From NCBI RefSeq assembly GCF_018595715.1, contig NZ_JAHEOJ010000024.1, positions 1 to 64,000 of the forward strand: a DNA stretch of 64,000 nt, given 5' to 3'. A program made the translations under genes and the position numbers. Position 1 is the stretch's first letter. The number at the start of each line of letters is the position of its first letter. Source of the DNA: Glaciecola sp. XM2. Lineage in GTDB: Bacteria > Pseudomonadota > Gammaproteobacteria > Enterobacterales > Alteromonadaceae. The notes below the pieces were generated by a model. It searched no databases and had not been told where the DNA came from. It saw only the letters and a list, made by a program, of their open reading frames with translations. Positions 36,645 through 45,893 of this stretch are shown here, piece by piece.

Positions 36645-37195
36645 TGGCACTGTCACGTATTCATCATGTGGCATACCGTTGTAATGATGCAAAAGAAACG
36701 GTTGCCTTTTATCAAGAAAATCTCGGGATGGATTTTCAATTAGCGATTGCTGAAGACCAAGTGCCTTCAACTAAAGCGCCCGACCCATATATGCATGTAT
36801 TTTTAGATGCAGGCAATGGCAACGTGTTGGCGTTTTTTGAGTTACCTAACTCGCCTCGTATGGGACGCGATACCAATACGCCTGAATGGGTGCAACACAT
36901 TGCTTTTGAAGTGCCGTCTATGGAAGAGTTGCTGGCGTCTAAAGAAAAGCTAGAGAGCAACGGCATTGATGTGCTTGGACCAACCGATCACGGCATATTT
37001 AAGTCAATTTACTTTTTTGACCCAAATGGCCATCGCATTGAATTAGCCGCAAATACTCATACACCAGAAATGATGACTGAACTTAAGCGCGTTGCACCTG
37101 AAATGCTAGAAGAATGGTCGCAAACCAAAAAAGCGCCTAAGCACGCAGATTGGTTACACAATGGTGAAGGATTTAAAGGGAGTGCAAAAGCATGA
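36644..37195 (+). CDS. VOC-family metalloenzyme in the hppD operon
   Basis: The 183-residue protein is a paired betaalphabetabetabeta (VOC/glyoxalase) fold: IHHVAYRCNDAKETVAFYQENLGM, EWVQHIAFEVPSMEELL and FFDPNGHRIELAAN. A 2-His-1-Glu metal set is suggested at His8, His85 and Glu133, so it is probably an active Fe(II) or other divalent metal enzyme. The C-terminal ~45 residues are an extra helical tail. Sandwiched by overlap between hppD and a FAH-family hydrolase gene, it probably acts between them: ring cleavage, isomerisation or another step. It is not a canonical homogentisate dioxygenase, which is cupin-like and about 430 residues. The exact reaction is unknown. Confidence 0.85.
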   Translation: MALSRIHHVAYRCNDAKETVAFYQENLGMDFQLAIAEDQVPSTKAPDPYMHVFLDAGNGNVLAFFELPNSPRMGRDTNTPEWVQHIAFEVPSMEELLASKEKLESNGIDVLGPTDHGIFKSIYFFDPNGHRIELAANTHTPEMMTELKRVAPEMLEEWSQTKKAPKHADWLHNGEGFKGSAKA

Positions 37196-38202
37196 AATTA
37201 GCAAGTGTACAGCATGGCCGAGACGGACAATTAGTTATCGTCAATAAAGCCTTAACGCACATGGTATCAGCACACGACATCGCCCCAACTTTGCAGTATG
37301 CATTAGACAACTGGGAGAGCGTAAAAGGCCATTTGCAAACGCGTTTTGACGATCTAGAAAGCGGCAAGCTCGAAGGCCAAGCGTTTGACCAAGCAAAATG
37401 TGCATCACCACTGCCACGCGCCTATCAATGGGCAGACGGCAGTGCTTACGTCAATCACGTTGAGCTTGTAAGAAAGGCCCGCGGTGCAGAAATGCCAGAA
37501 TCATTTTGGACAGATCCACTTATGTACCAAGGCGGCTCGGATAGCTTTCTAGGTCCTCGCGAAGATATCGTGATGCCTCAAGACGAAGGTTTTGGCATCG
37601 ATTTTGAGGCTGAAGTAGCGGTTATTACGGGCGACGTACCAATGGGCGTGAGTGCCCAAGATGCATTAAATTACGTGCGCTTAGTCATGATTGTAAACGA
37701 CGTATCTTTACGCGGACTTATTCCTAACGAGCTTGGTAAAGGCTTCGGTTTTTTTCAGTCAAAACCCTCAAGTGCATTTAGCCCAATTGCAGTTACGCCA
37801 GAAGAGCTTGGAGATGCATGGCAAGACGGTAAGTTACATTTACCGTTAGTCTCTCACCTAAACGGCGTTAAGTTTGGTGAGCCTCATGCAGGCATCGACA
37901 TGACTTTCCACTTTGGCCAGTTGATTGCTCATGCAGCGCGCACTCGCCCGCTAGAGACCGGCACAATTATCGGCTCTGGCACAGTGTCGAATAAACTCGA
38001 CGGCGGCCCAGGCAAGCCTGTTAGTGATGGCGGCGTGGGTTATAGCTGTATTGCTGAAATTCGCATGATTGAGACCATACAAACGGGCGCAGCGGCCACT
38101 CCGTTTATGAAATTTGGTGACAGTGTGAGCATTGAAATGTTCGATGCCGACAATCAATCGATTTTCGGACAAATTGCGCAAACGGTAGTCAAGCAGGGAT
38201 AA
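37192..38202 (+). CDS. Fumarylacetoacetate hydrolase family protein
   Basis: The 336-residue protein has the FAH C-terminal catalytic fold with metal-site residues in GIDFEAEVAVITGDVPMG and VMIVNDVSLRGLIPNELGKGFGFFQSKPSSAFSPIAVTPEEL, and GTIIGSGTVSNKLDGG plus GYSCIAEIRMIE further on. The N-terminal ~100 residues form the small capping domain. It should cleave a C-C bond in an acylpyruvate such as fumarylacetoacetate or maleylacetoacetate, giving fumarate or maleate and acetoacetate. It overlaps the VOC gene by four bases (ATGA) and is followed by a terminator. Confidence 0.92.
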   Translation: MKLASVQHGRDGQLVIVNKALTHMVSAHDIAPTLQYALDNWESVKGHLQTRFDDLESGKLEGQAFDQAKCASPLPRAYQWADGSAYVNHVELVRKARGAEMPESFWTDPLMYQGGSDSFLGPREDIVMPQDEGFGIDFEAEVAVITGDVPMGVSAQDALNYVRLVMIVNDVSLRGLIPNELGKGFGFFQSKPSSAFSPIAVTPEELGDAWQDGKLHLPLVSHLNGVKFGEPHAGIDMTFHFGQLIAHAARTRPLETGTIIGSGTVSNKLDGGPGKPVSDGGVGYSCIAEIRMIETIQTGAAATPFMKFGDSVSIEMFDADNQSIFGQIAQTVVKQG

Positions 38203-38224
38203 ACCTTCGCTATATTGATTAGTT

Positions 38225-38251
38225 AAAATCTCGCTTCGGCGAGATTTTTTT
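38225..38251 (+). terminator. Intrinsic terminator of the hppD operon
   Basis: AAAATCTCGC-TTCG-GCGAGATTTTTTT forms a 10-bp stem on a very stable TTCG tetraloop with a T-run, 22 bases after the FAH stop. Confidence 0.92.
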
Positions 38252-38325
38252 GCCCAATAGCTTTTACTTCATAATTTCACTCATATGCCTTACTCTAGAA
38301 TAAAACCGAGTTTCAAGGACTTATC

Positions 38326-39612
38326 ATGCGTATTTTGTTATCTATCTGCTTACTGGCGACTTTAATGCTCAGTAACCAAGCCCTCGCCAACCCATGGATT
38401 GAAATAAGAAAAGAACGCATCAATACCCTGTTACCTGATGCCATTAAAACCGCAGGGGTAGATGCATGGCTAGTAATATGCCGCGAAAATGCCAACGACC
38501 CTTTGGCCAAACATATAGGGTGTGAAAATGCAGGGAAGACAGCTGTCTTTCTGTTTTATTTTGACAACGACACGTTTAAAACCTTAGCCTTTTCACCCAT
38601 TGGCGAGGCGACGGCGCTAGCTGACAATAATGTTGTGCAAACGGTTATCCCCGTCGCCAGAGATGCATCGGCAATGCAAATGGCTGGCGCTTATCTTAAA
38701 GATAAAACACTTAATACTCTTGCCATCAATAGTTTTTCAGACAACCCGCAGGCGGACGGTTTAAGCCATAGCCAATATCTATCACTCACAAAGAGCTTAG
38801 GGCCAGAGCTTAGCGAAAAGCTAGTGAGCAGCGAGCGCTTAGTTTATGAGTGGTTAGCCCGAAAGCTCCCCGCTGAGATTGAAATTATGCGTGAAGCGGC
38901 AGCGCTAACCGCAAAATGGCAGCTCGAAGCATATGCGCAAGTGGTGCCTGGGAAAACCACCGATGCCGACGTAGCTGCGTTTTTAAAGCAAAAAATGAAA
39001 GAGGCAGGCGTGACCGACGCTTGGGCACCTGATCAAAACCCCAATGTGGTATCAGGCACAGACCGTGGGCATAGCCATGCGACGAACCGCGTCATTCAAC
39101 CGGGAGATGTGATCCAAACCGACTTTGGCATTCGCGTATACGACAAATGGGTCACCGATATTCAACGCTTTGCCTACGTGCTTAAACCCGGTGAAACTAA
39201 GCCACCTGCCGACATAGCCTATTACTGGGAAAGCGCTAAACAAGGTCGAGACGCCGCTTTTGATGCCATGAAGCCGGGCGCCACAGGGCAGTCTGTCGAC
39301 GCCGCCCAGCGCAAAGTGATGCAAGCGACGAACTCGCGCCCCGTAATGTGGAGCACAGGTCATCCGGTAGGTTATGTTGCCCATGATTCTGGTCCAGCAT
39401 TTAGTGATGGTTTAAGCGACGCACCTAGAGAAACTGCTTTGTTGCCGCTTAAGCCCGGAATGACCTTCGCTTTCGATGGCTTTCATAGCTGGTTGTTAGA
39501 AACTGGAGAACCTAAAACCATTTCAGTGGAAGAAATGGTGGTAATTACCGAAACAGGCGCTGAATATTTAGTGCCGCCGCAGATAGATTTAGTACTGATA
39601 TCGAGTGAGTAG
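38326..39612 (+). CDS. Exported M24-family metallopeptidase (Xaa-Pro aminopeptidase-like)
   Basis: The 428-residue protein has a signal peptide (LLSICLLATLMLSNQALA) and a creatinase-type N-terminal domain, then a pita-bread catalytic domain (about 180-425). The metal-ligand pattern is visible: Asp in QTDFGIRV and VTDIQRFA, His in STGHPVGYVAHDSG, Glu in LLETGEPKTISVEEMVVITETG. The family removes residues before proline or cleaves related bonds; many exported members are annotated only by fold. It is a single gene with its own promoter after the terminator. Confidence 0.9.
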   Translation: MRILLSICLLATLMLSNQALANPWIEIRKERINTLLPDAIKTAGVDAWLVICRENANDPLAKHIGCENAGKTAVFLFYFDNDTFKTLAFSPIGEATALADNNVVQTVIPVARDASAMQMAGAYLKDKTLNTLAINSFSDNPQADGLSHSQYLSLTKSLGPELSEKLVSSERLVYEWLARKLPAEIEIMREAAALTAKWQLEAYAQVVPGKTTDADVAAFLKQKMKEAGVTDAWAPDQNPNVVSGTDRGHSHATNRVIQPGDVIQTDFGIRVYDKWVTDIQRFAYVLKPGETKPPADIAYYWESAKQGRDAAFDAMKPGATGQSVDAAQRKVMQATNSRPVMWSTGHPVGYVAHDSGPAFSDGLSDAPRETALLPLKPGMTFAFDGFHSWLLETGEPKTISVEEMVVITETGAEYLVPPQIDLVLISSE

Positions 39613-39682
39613 ATTATATAAATGATGCTATTGATGCACCTAACATTAGGCAGGCATCAATAGCAATGTGGGGACGGTCAGC

Positions 39683-39934
39683 TTACTGAGTGGCTTCTTC
39701 TTTTTGCAACAAGGCAAACAGCGTATCTTTTAGCTGCACGCGCTCTAACTTTAAGCCTTCTAAATAACTATCTTCAGTCGCTTTTGTGCCGCGTTCAATT
39801 TGGAAGACCTCATGATCGATTTCATGGTAGCGATCAAAGAGTTTTTCAAAATGCTTATCGTTCATCTTTAAATGACGAATTGTATGATGATGATCAGGAA
39901 ATTCTTTTAATAGGCTATGCTTTTCTAATGACAT
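39683..39934 (-). CDS. YdcH-family small protein (DUF465)
   Basis: The 83-residue charged helical protein matches DUF465/YdcH: SLLKEFPDHHHTIRHLKMNDKHFEKLFDRYHEIDHEVFQIE and the C-terminal helix ERVQLKDTLFALLQ. The family is small, cytoplasmic, predicted to form a helical hairpin, and of unknown function. AAAGAGGATGAAAAC precedes the ATG. Confidence 0.9.
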   Translation of the reverse strand: MSLEKHSLLKEFPDHHHTIRHLKMNDKHFEKLFDRYHEIDHEVFQIERGTKATEDSYLEGLKLERVQLKDTLFALLQKEEATQ

Positions 39935-40154
39935 GTTTTCATCCTCTTTGTCGGTTAGATTTCAATCAACGAACGAGCTGTTAATCGGCCGTTCGTTCGT
40001 GGTAATTTGTTGCTATCTTGTTAACGAATACTATGACAAATACCGAAAGGCTTTGTTTTGATCTGCATCATTTAAACTGCGTGGACTCAAAAAGAATGAC
40101 AATCAATCATCGCATTTGACACAGCCTTAAGACCTGTTACGTTTATAAGTATAT

Positions 40155-40817
40155 TTGTTGGATAAGCATGTAAATTTGCCGTCATCACCGCACGCACTTC
40201 AAGACGTATTAATCGATATTCTAGATACCATGCAAACTCAATTTGCAGATGGCATAAGTGAATATGACTTAATATCGGTATTACAAAAACCGCCTTACGC
40301 TTTATTTGACGAAGATGCCCTGCGCGATTCAATCACGCTTTTTGAAACACACTTTGTTTTGTTCAACGCTTTGTATCAATTACGCGTTCAATGGCGCACT
40401 GAAGGCATAGGCGAACTCATTATTGGTCCGACCAATATTTATTTATCTGATATAGCCATTGCTGCCCGGGGAATTGAGTTAGATGACCCGTTAGCTCGAT
40501 ACTACTTGGACTGGGCGAATCTGCATGACACCACACCAGAAGATGTTGAAAATCTATTAGACAGTTTTTGGCAAAAAATGGGGGCGACGCATTCTTTAAA
40601 TAGCTTTAGTCAGCAAGACATACAAGACGCATTAAATTGCTTAGCATTTGAAAGCCTTGAGGGCTTAACGCTTTTGAAGCTGAAGCAGCAATACCGACGG
40701 TTACAGCACCTAAACCACCCCGACAAAGGCGGGTGCACAGAACAATCGAAGGCCCTCACCCACGCCTATTCTCAATTACGAAAGTACATGTTAAACAATG
40801 ATAATAGTGCATCATAA
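40155..40817 (+). CDS. DnaJ-related protein with C-terminal J-domain
   Basis: The 220-residue protein combines an N-terminal DnaJ-related domain (DVLIDILDTMQTQFADGISEYDLISVLQKPPYALF, LFETHFVLFNALYQLR, IYLSDIAIAARGIELDDPLARYYLDW) with a short J-domain at the C-terminus (about 165-212; LTLLKLKQQYRRLQHLNHPDKGG, with the HPD motif). J-domains stimulate DnaK/Hsc66. The N-terminal module is of unknown role and widespread in gammaproteobacteria. The start is uncertain: no ATG is available upstream, so TTG at 40155 or 40158 is used. Confidence 0.88.
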   Translation: MLDKHVNLPSSPHALQDVLIDILDTMQTQFADGISEYDLISVLQKPPYALFDEDALRDSITLFETHFVLFNALYQLRVQWRTEGIGELIIGPTNIYLSDIAIAARGIELDDPLARYYLDWANLHDTTPEDVENLLDSFWQKMGATHSLNSFSQQDIQDALNCLAFESLEGLTLLKLKQQYRRLQHLNHPDKGGCTEQSKALTHAYSQLRKYMLNNDNSAS

Positions 40818-40947
40818 GCATTTAAAAGTCACAGAGACTGTTTTTTGCGCGCCGCTATTGCGCGCTTTATTGTATGCTTAACGAAATGTTTAATTGACCT
40901 GCATATCAAAGGGTTGATGTTGGTTAGAAGTGATATAGGAATAATAC

Positions 40948-42150
40948 ATGAACGCAGTATTAAAATGGGTTAGCGTAACCGTTATCAGTCTTGCAATACT
41001 TTTCGGCGCTGCTTGGTGGTACATCGGCTCAGACTGGCGCGGTTTGCTGTCAGATTTGCCTACCGACGCCAATGTGCTTTTTTGGAGTCAAAACCAACGC
41101 GAATACGCGTTCAAAATGATGGATCAATTGCCTGCGTTAGCGCAATCTAGCGTCATCGCCGCAAGTGACAATCCCAAAAAGCTCGGTGAAGGCGAGGCCA
41201 TTAATTTCAATACAAATATAGAACAGTTCTTTGATGAGCAAAGCTTAGCAGGAATGTTAGTACTGCATAAAGGAGATATTCGCTTTGAACGTTATGGCCT
41301 TGGTCATTCACCAGAGAAACGATGGACAAGCTTTTCAGTAGCCAAATCTTTTACTGCAAGCTTAGTGGGTATTGCACTTAAAGAAGGTCACATCAGCAGT
41401 TTAGACGACAGCGTATCTCAGTACATTGAGGACCTGAAAGGTTCGGTATATGACGGCGTAAGTGTTTCTCAACTTCTTACCATGACCTCTGGCGTAAAGT
41501 GGAACGAGAGCTATACCGATCCACAGTCAGACGTAGCCCTATTTAATCAGCACAAAGCCGCTGATGGCCTACCTACTATTGTTAGCTATATGCAAAACGC
41601 GGAGCGCGCACATCCTGCCGAAGAAAAATGGCTTTACTCAACGGGCGAAACGAACTTAATTGGCATATTAGTCGAGCAAGCCACGGGCGTCCCGATTGCG
41701 CAATATCTTACCGAAAAAATATGGCAGCCTTATGGCATGGCCGACCAAGCAAGCTGGCTATTAGGAGCTGACGGAAACGAAATCTCGGGCTGCTGTATAC
41801 AAGCAAGTTTGCGTGACTATGCTCGCTATGGATTATTCGTTCTAGACGAAGGTAAGATCGATGGTCAGTCTATACTACCTGAGGGCTTTTTAGCGGCGGC
41901 AACCACAAAGCAAGCCGATATCGGCAGTGAAGGCAAAGGTTATGGCTACCAGTGGTGGACCTTTGATGATGGCACCTTTACTGCCAGAGGTATATTTGGT
42001 CAGACCATTTTTATCGACCCAACGCGTCAGCTTGTGGTGGCGATGAACGGCAATTGGCCAAATGCTAGCGAGCCTGAACTGAACGCCAAGCGCTTTGAGT
42101 TAATCAACGAAATTCAAAACATTATCGACCAAGAAAACGTAAGCAACTAA
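40948..42150 (+). CDS. Beta-lactamase-fold serine hydrolase
   Basis: The 400-residue protein has an N-terminal membrane anchor or signal (VTVISLAILFGAAWWYIGSDW) and a class C beta-lactamase-type domain: SxxK in SFSVAKSFTASL (catalytic Ser), YST in LYSTGETNLIGILVEQ, and the later GYGYQWWTFDDGTFTARGIFGQTIFIDP. It resembles esterase/6-aminohexanoate-dimer hydrolase-type members more than true beta-lactamases. The substrate is unknown. It is followed by an OYE-like gene after 24 bp, probably in one operon. Confidence 0.9.
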   Translation: MNAVLKWVSVTVISLAILFGAAWWYIGSDWRGLLSDLPTDANVLFWSQNQREYAFKMMDQLPALAQSSVIAASDNPKKLGEGEAINFNTNIEQFFDEQSLAGMLVLHKGDIRFERYGLGHSPEKRWTSFSVAKSFTASLVGIALKEGHISSLDDSVSQYIEDLKGSVYDGVSVSQLLTMTSGVKWNESYTDPQSDVALFNQHKAADGLPTIVSYMQNAERAHPAEEKWLYSTGETNLIGILVEQATGVPIAQYLTEKIWQPYGMADQASWLLGADGNEISGCCIQASLRDYARYGLFVLDEGKIDGQSILPEGFLAAATTKQADIGSEGKGYGYQWWTFDDGTFTARGIFGQTIFIDPTRQLVVAMNGNWPNASEPELNAKRFELINEIQNIIDQENVSN

Positions 42151-42174
42151 CGCCAATAACAAGCAGGATAAAAT

Positions 42175-43446
42175 ATGACCGACTCACTCGCCCAAGCACT
42201 CCCGCTTAAATGCGGTGCCACACTGCCAAACAGGCTCGGTAAAAGTGCCATGACCGAGGGATTAGCTGATGCCAAAGGCCGCCCAACACCTGCCCATAAC
42301 CAGCTATATAAAACTTGGGCAGAAGGCGGTACCGGCTTGTTATTGACAGGCAACATCATGATTGACGGTCGATATCTAGAGCGAGCAGGCAATGTTGTAT
42401 TAGAGAACGCCGACGACCTTCCCTTGTTTGAGGCTTGGGCAAAGGCGGCGCAAAGTAACGACAACCATTGCTGGGTGCAGTTAAGCCATCCTGGCCGTCA
42501 ATGTCCTCGCTTGGTGAATGCTCATCCACTGTCCCCTTCCGATGTTCAGCTCGATATTTTAAGCAACTTTGGCAAACCGCGTCCAATGGACGAAGCGGAT
42601 ATTTTAGACGTGATTCAGCGTTTTGTGACCTCCGCTTCTCTGGTCAAGCAAGCGGGGTTCAAAGGTGTACAAATTCACTGCGCTCACGGCTATTTGTTGA
42701 GTCAGTTTTTGTCACCTAATACTAACAAACGTCAAGATAAATGGGGCGGCTCACTTGAGAATAGAGCGCGCATTATTCGCGAGGTGATTCGTCAGGTCAG
42801 GAAAGCCGTGGGTAGTGAATATCCCATTGCCGTTAAGCTCAATTCTGCGGATTTTCAAAAAGGCGGGTTTACCCTTGAAGAATGCATTCAAGTAGCAAGC
42901 TGGCTCACAGAGGATGGCATCGATTTGCTTGAAATCTCAGGTGGTACATACGAGCAAATGAGTTTACTCGGCGTGGAAGCCACCGAGGTCAGAGAAAGCA
43001 CCCGCCGCCGTGAAGCATACTTCATTGAATACGCTGAGCAGATAAAAGCATCTGCGCAAGTACCGGTGATGATCACCGGCGGCTTTAGAAGTCGTGAGGT
43101 AATGCAAAGCGCCATAGAAAAAGGGGAAGTCGATGTTATTGGCCTTGCCCGCCCCTTATGTACCCAAACCGACTGCTCTGCCCAATTGATGAACGGCACG
43201 CTAGAACAGCTCGATGACTATGAGCAAAAGCTTGTGCTTGGCAAAGGCATTTGGGGTAACAATAGTTCATTGGATATCGTCAAAGCAATAAATGGCTTTG
43301 GCCAAGTAGGCTTTTATTATTGGCAAATTATTTTGTTATCTAAAGGACTTAAGCCCGATCCGAGTCTCGGGGTATTGAAATCGTTCTTTAAACACATCAC
43401 TAACGATTTTCGACTTGCGATGCGCCGAAAACGCGCAATGAAGTAA
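42175..43446 (+). CDS. NADH:flavin oxidoreductase of the old yellow enzyme family
   Basis: The 423-residue FMN barrel has the family marks: LPNRLGKSAMTEGLAD near the start, CWVQLSHPGRQCPR, KGVQIHCAHGYLLSQFLSPNTNKRQDKWGGSLENRARIIREV, then VMITGGFRSREVMQSAIEKGEVDVIGLARPL for phosphate binding. It reduces alkenes or nitro groups in small molecules. The C-terminal ~80 residues extend beyond the barrel. It lies 24 bp after the serine hydrolase gene. Confidence 0.93.
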   Translation: MTDSLAQALPLKCGATLPNRLGKSAMTEGLADAKGRPTPAHNQLYKTWAEGGTGLLLTGNIMIDGRYLERAGNVVLENADDLPLFEAWAKAAQSNDNHCWVQLSHPGRQCPRLVNAHPLSPSDVQLDILSNFGKPRPMDEADILDVIQRFVTSASLVKQAGFKGVQIHCAHGYLLSQFLSPNTNKRQDKWGGSLENRARIIREVIRQVRKAVGSEYPIAVKLNSADFQKGGFTLEECIQVASWLTEDGIDLLEISGGTYEQMSLLGVEATEVRESTRRREAYFIEYAEQIKASAQVPVMITGGFRSREVMQSAIEKGEVDVIGLARPLCTQTDCSAQLMNGTLEQLDDYEQKLVLGKGIWGNNSSLDIVKAINGFGQVGFYYWQIILLSKGLKPDPSLGVLKSFFKHITNDFRLAMRRKRAMK

Positions 43447-43509
43447 ATCGGCATGAACCCATATCTTATGGCGCACGTAATTAGCTCATAGTAAATAACC
43501 TAGGCAGTT

Positions 43510-44550
43510 ATGGATTCGTTAACTCAAATCGCGTTGGGCGGAGCGGTTGGCTATGCCGTAATGGGCAGAAAAGTCGGTAAAAAAGCGATTTTATATGGTG
43601 CGATGCTGGGCACTCTTCCAGACCTCGATGTGTTTATTCCCTTTGAGGATCCGGTCGAATCCTTTACCTATCATCGAAGTTTTAGCCACTCTCTGTTTGT
43701 GCATTTGCTCATCAGCCCGCTGATTGCCTGGCTACTGGCCAAAATTCATGCCGGCACCGCCGCACTCAAAACACCCTGGTTTTGGATGGTTTTTTTGTGC
43801 CTGTCGACCCACGCAGTCTTAGATAGCTTTACAGTATATGGCACTCAAATGCTCTGGCCACTGACAGACTATCCCTTTGGCGTATCCAATCTATTTATTA
43901 TCGACCCGCTAGTGACCTTGCCGCTGTTGATTGGCATTATCGCAGCCCTATTCGCGCACAAAAATACTCAAAGCTCGGTAAAATATAACAATATCGGGCT
44001 TATCCTAAGCTGTGTTTATATGAGCTGGACACTGGTAGCAAAAGTGTACATTGACCACAAGGTACACAGCGCAATGGCACAAAGAGGCATAGAGGCAAAC
44101 GCTTACGTTAGCACACCAGCCCCTTTTAATACCTTGTTATGGCGGATAGTTGCGGTAAACGGTGATACCTATTACGAAGGCTATGCCTCTGTATTTGATA
44201 CTCCTGAAGAAGTTTCTCTTGAACCTTACAGTACAACACCTGCGCTTGTTAACGATTTAAAAAACGAGTGGGCAATTGACCGACTAAAGTGGTTTACTAA
44301 AGGCGTTTATTCGGTCAATTTAAAGGGCGATGACGTAATCATGTCTGATTTACGCATGGGTATCGAATGTGCGTATGTGTTTAGTTTTGCGGTAGCCACG
44401 CAAACCGAAAATGGCATCGAGGCTAGTAAGGTAAAGGAAGTGACTCAACGCCCCGACCTATCAGAAATCAATAATATTTTTGCACGTATTACCGACCCAT
44501 CTGTATCACTCGCGCCCCAAGGGACTCGCAAAGAGGCATGCTCAGCATAA
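43510..44550 (+). CDS. YdjM-family membrane-bound metal-dependent hydrolase
   Basis: The 346-residue membrane protein starts with the family motif MDSLTQIALGGAVGYAVMG, followed by GTLPDLDVFIPFEDPVESFTYHRSFSHSLFVHLLISPLIAWL and HAVLDSFTVYGTQMLWPL: the conserved HRSFSHS, LPDLD and HAVLDSFT residues are the predicted metal ligands. E. coli YdjM is LexA-regulated, but I find no LexA box here. The C-terminal ~150 residues are soluble and beta-rich. The function is unknown. Confidence 0.88.
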   Translation: MDSLTQIALGGAVGYAVMGRKVGKKAILYGAMLGTLPDLDVFIPFEDPVESFTYHRSFSHSLFVHLLISPLIAWLLAKIHAGTAALKTPWFWMVFLCLSTHAVLDSFTVYGTQMLWPLTDYPFGVSNLFIIDPLVTLPLLIGIIAALFAHKNTQSSVKYNNIGLILSCVYMSWTLVAKVYIDHKVHSAMAQRGIEANAYVSTPAPFNTLLWRIVAVNGDTYYEGYASVFDTPEEVSLEPYSTTPALVNDLKNEWAIDRLKWFTKGVYSVNLKGDDVIMSDLRMGIECAYVFSFAVATQTENGIEASKVKEVTQRPDLSEINNIFARITDPSVSLAPQGTRKEACSA

Positions 44551-44558
44551 ATGCTTGT

Positions 44559-44586
44559 AGTAGGCCCTTTTTGATAAGGGCCTACT
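44559..44586. terminator. Bidirectional terminator between convergent genes
   Basis: AGTAGGCCCTT (44559-44569) and AAGGGCCTACT (44576-44586) form a perfect 11-bp stem around a six-base loop, in the 40 bp between the YdjM-like and DsbA-like stop codons. Confidence 0.75.
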
Positions 44587-44590
44587 TAAT

Positions 44591-45250
44591 TTAAGAAGCT
44601 TCTTGGCTTATTTGAGTAAGTGCCTGCACAAAAACCGAAGTAGGCTGCCCACCGCTTATTAAGTGCTTGTTGTTCACTATTACCGCTGGCACAGAGCTAA
44701 TGCCGTGCTGTTGGTAAAACGTCTGTTGCTTTCGCACTTCTTGTGAGTATTCATCTGATGCCAGAATACTTTTAGCACGCTGAACATCAAGGCCTACGCT
44801 GCCGGCCGCAACCACCAGTTGCTCGTGGTCACTTGGATTACCACCGTCTTTAAAGTACAAGTCAAATAAAGCCAGCTTTAGCTCAGTTTGCTTGCCTTCT
44901 TCAGCCGCCCAATGCAATAAACGGTGTGCATCAAAGGTATTATAAATCCGGCCGCCCCCACGATGACCAAACTCGTAACCGACACTCAGGCCTCGTTGAT
45001 GTATATTTTCGCGATTCGCCATAATCTGCTTTTCATCGATGCGGTATTTATTCATCAAATGTTCATCCACATCTTCGCCCTCGGTCAACATATTCGGATT
45101 AAGTTCAAAGGGTTGCCAATGAATATCCGCTTTAACAGAATCAGTTAGTTGACTTAGCGCTTGTTCGAGGGCTTTATAGCCAATGATGCACCACGGGCAA
45201 GACACGTCTGACACGATGTCTATGCGCAACTTTTGTGTATCTGAGCTCAT
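44591..45250 (-). CDS. DsbA-family oxidoreductase, FrnE-like
   Basis: The 219-residue protein is a thioredoxin-fold 2-hydroxychromene-2-carboxylate isomerase/FrnE-type member: IDIVSDVSCPWCIIGYKALEQAL (CPWC active site), WQPFELNPNM, NTFDAHRLLHWA, LFDLYFKDGGNPSDHE and HGISSVPAVIVNNKHLISGGQPTSVFVQAL with the cis-Pro. There is no signal peptide, so it acts in the cytoplasm. It probably catalyses dithiol/disulfide exchange; the physiological partner is unknown. Confidence 0.92.
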   Translation of the reverse strand: MSSDTQKLRIDIVSDVSCPWCIIGYKALEQALSQLTDSVKADIHWQPFELNPNMLTEGEDVDEHLMNKYRIDEKQIMANRENIHQRGLSVGYEFGHRGGGRIYNTFDAHRLLHWAAEEGKQTELKLALFDLYFKDGGNPSDHEQLVVAAGSVGLDVQRAKSILASDEYSQEVRKQQTFYQQHGISSVPAVIVNNKHLISGGQPTSVFVQALTQISQEAS

Positions 45251-45428
45251 GTTTATCCTTTTTCAAATAGTATGAGAAATACAGACCTGATAAGGGAATA
45301 GTTTATTTCATCTAATCGTCTGGTTGTATTGTTAAGAAAATCTCGATGCAATGGTCATTAAAATCTCACTATGCAGTGACGTAGGGAAAGATTACACTGT
45401 TGTTAAAAAATTGATAGGAGAGCGTTAA

Positions 45429-45893
45429 ATGAAGCGCATTATACTACTTGCCGCGTCAGTGGCTATATTGTCTGGTTGCTCTGACAGTGAAGTTGGTGAT
45501 GTCTCACTGGGTGTATTTACCACAAAAGATATCAAAATAGACGCCTTACAAGACCCGATTATCACCGGCGTTACGTGTCATATTTCTAGTATCGAAGCTA
45601 ACCTCGATTTATCTGACCCATCTGATAGCTCTATTGCTTGCAGGCAAACTGGGGAGATAACCGCACAGATGATTGCGCAAATCGACACCTCAGCCTCTGG
45701 GGAGGTGGTGTTTAAAAAATCCAAGTCTATTTTTTTCAAAAATATGAAAGTACGCCGCATTTTAGACAAAGACTCGCAAACCATTATGTACGTGTCTTAT
45801 TCGACCAAAGAAACCAGCGGTAGCTATAAACATAGTCTTTCAACCGTCCCTTTATGGGGAACAGCCGCTTATAATACGGTGACCGCGCCATGA
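45429..45893 (+). CDS. CreA-family lipoprotein
   Basis: The 154-residue protein has a lipobox at ILSGC (Cys17) and a domain matching CreA: SLGVFTTKDIKIDALQDPIITGVTCHISSIEAN, SSIACRQTGEI, VFKKSKSIFFKNMKVRRILDKDSQTIMYVSYSTKETSGSYKHSLSTVPLW. Many CreA proteins are periplasmic with a cleavable signal; here it appears lipidated. The function is unknown. GATAGGAGAGCGTTAA precedes the ATG. Its stop overlaps the next gene by ATGA. Confidence 0.9.
   Translation: MKRIILLAASVAILSGCSDSEVGDVSLGVFTTKDIKIDALQDPIITGVTCHISSIEANLDLSDPSDSSIACRQTGEITAQMIAQIDTSASGEVVFKKSKSIFFKNMKVRRILDKDSQTIMYVSYSTKETSGSYKHSLSTVPLWGTAAYNTVTAP

Noticed and set aside
43447-43509. LexA box before the YdjM-like gene, expected from E. 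coli ydjM
   Set aside because: No CTGT-N8-ACAG sequence is present in the intergenic region.
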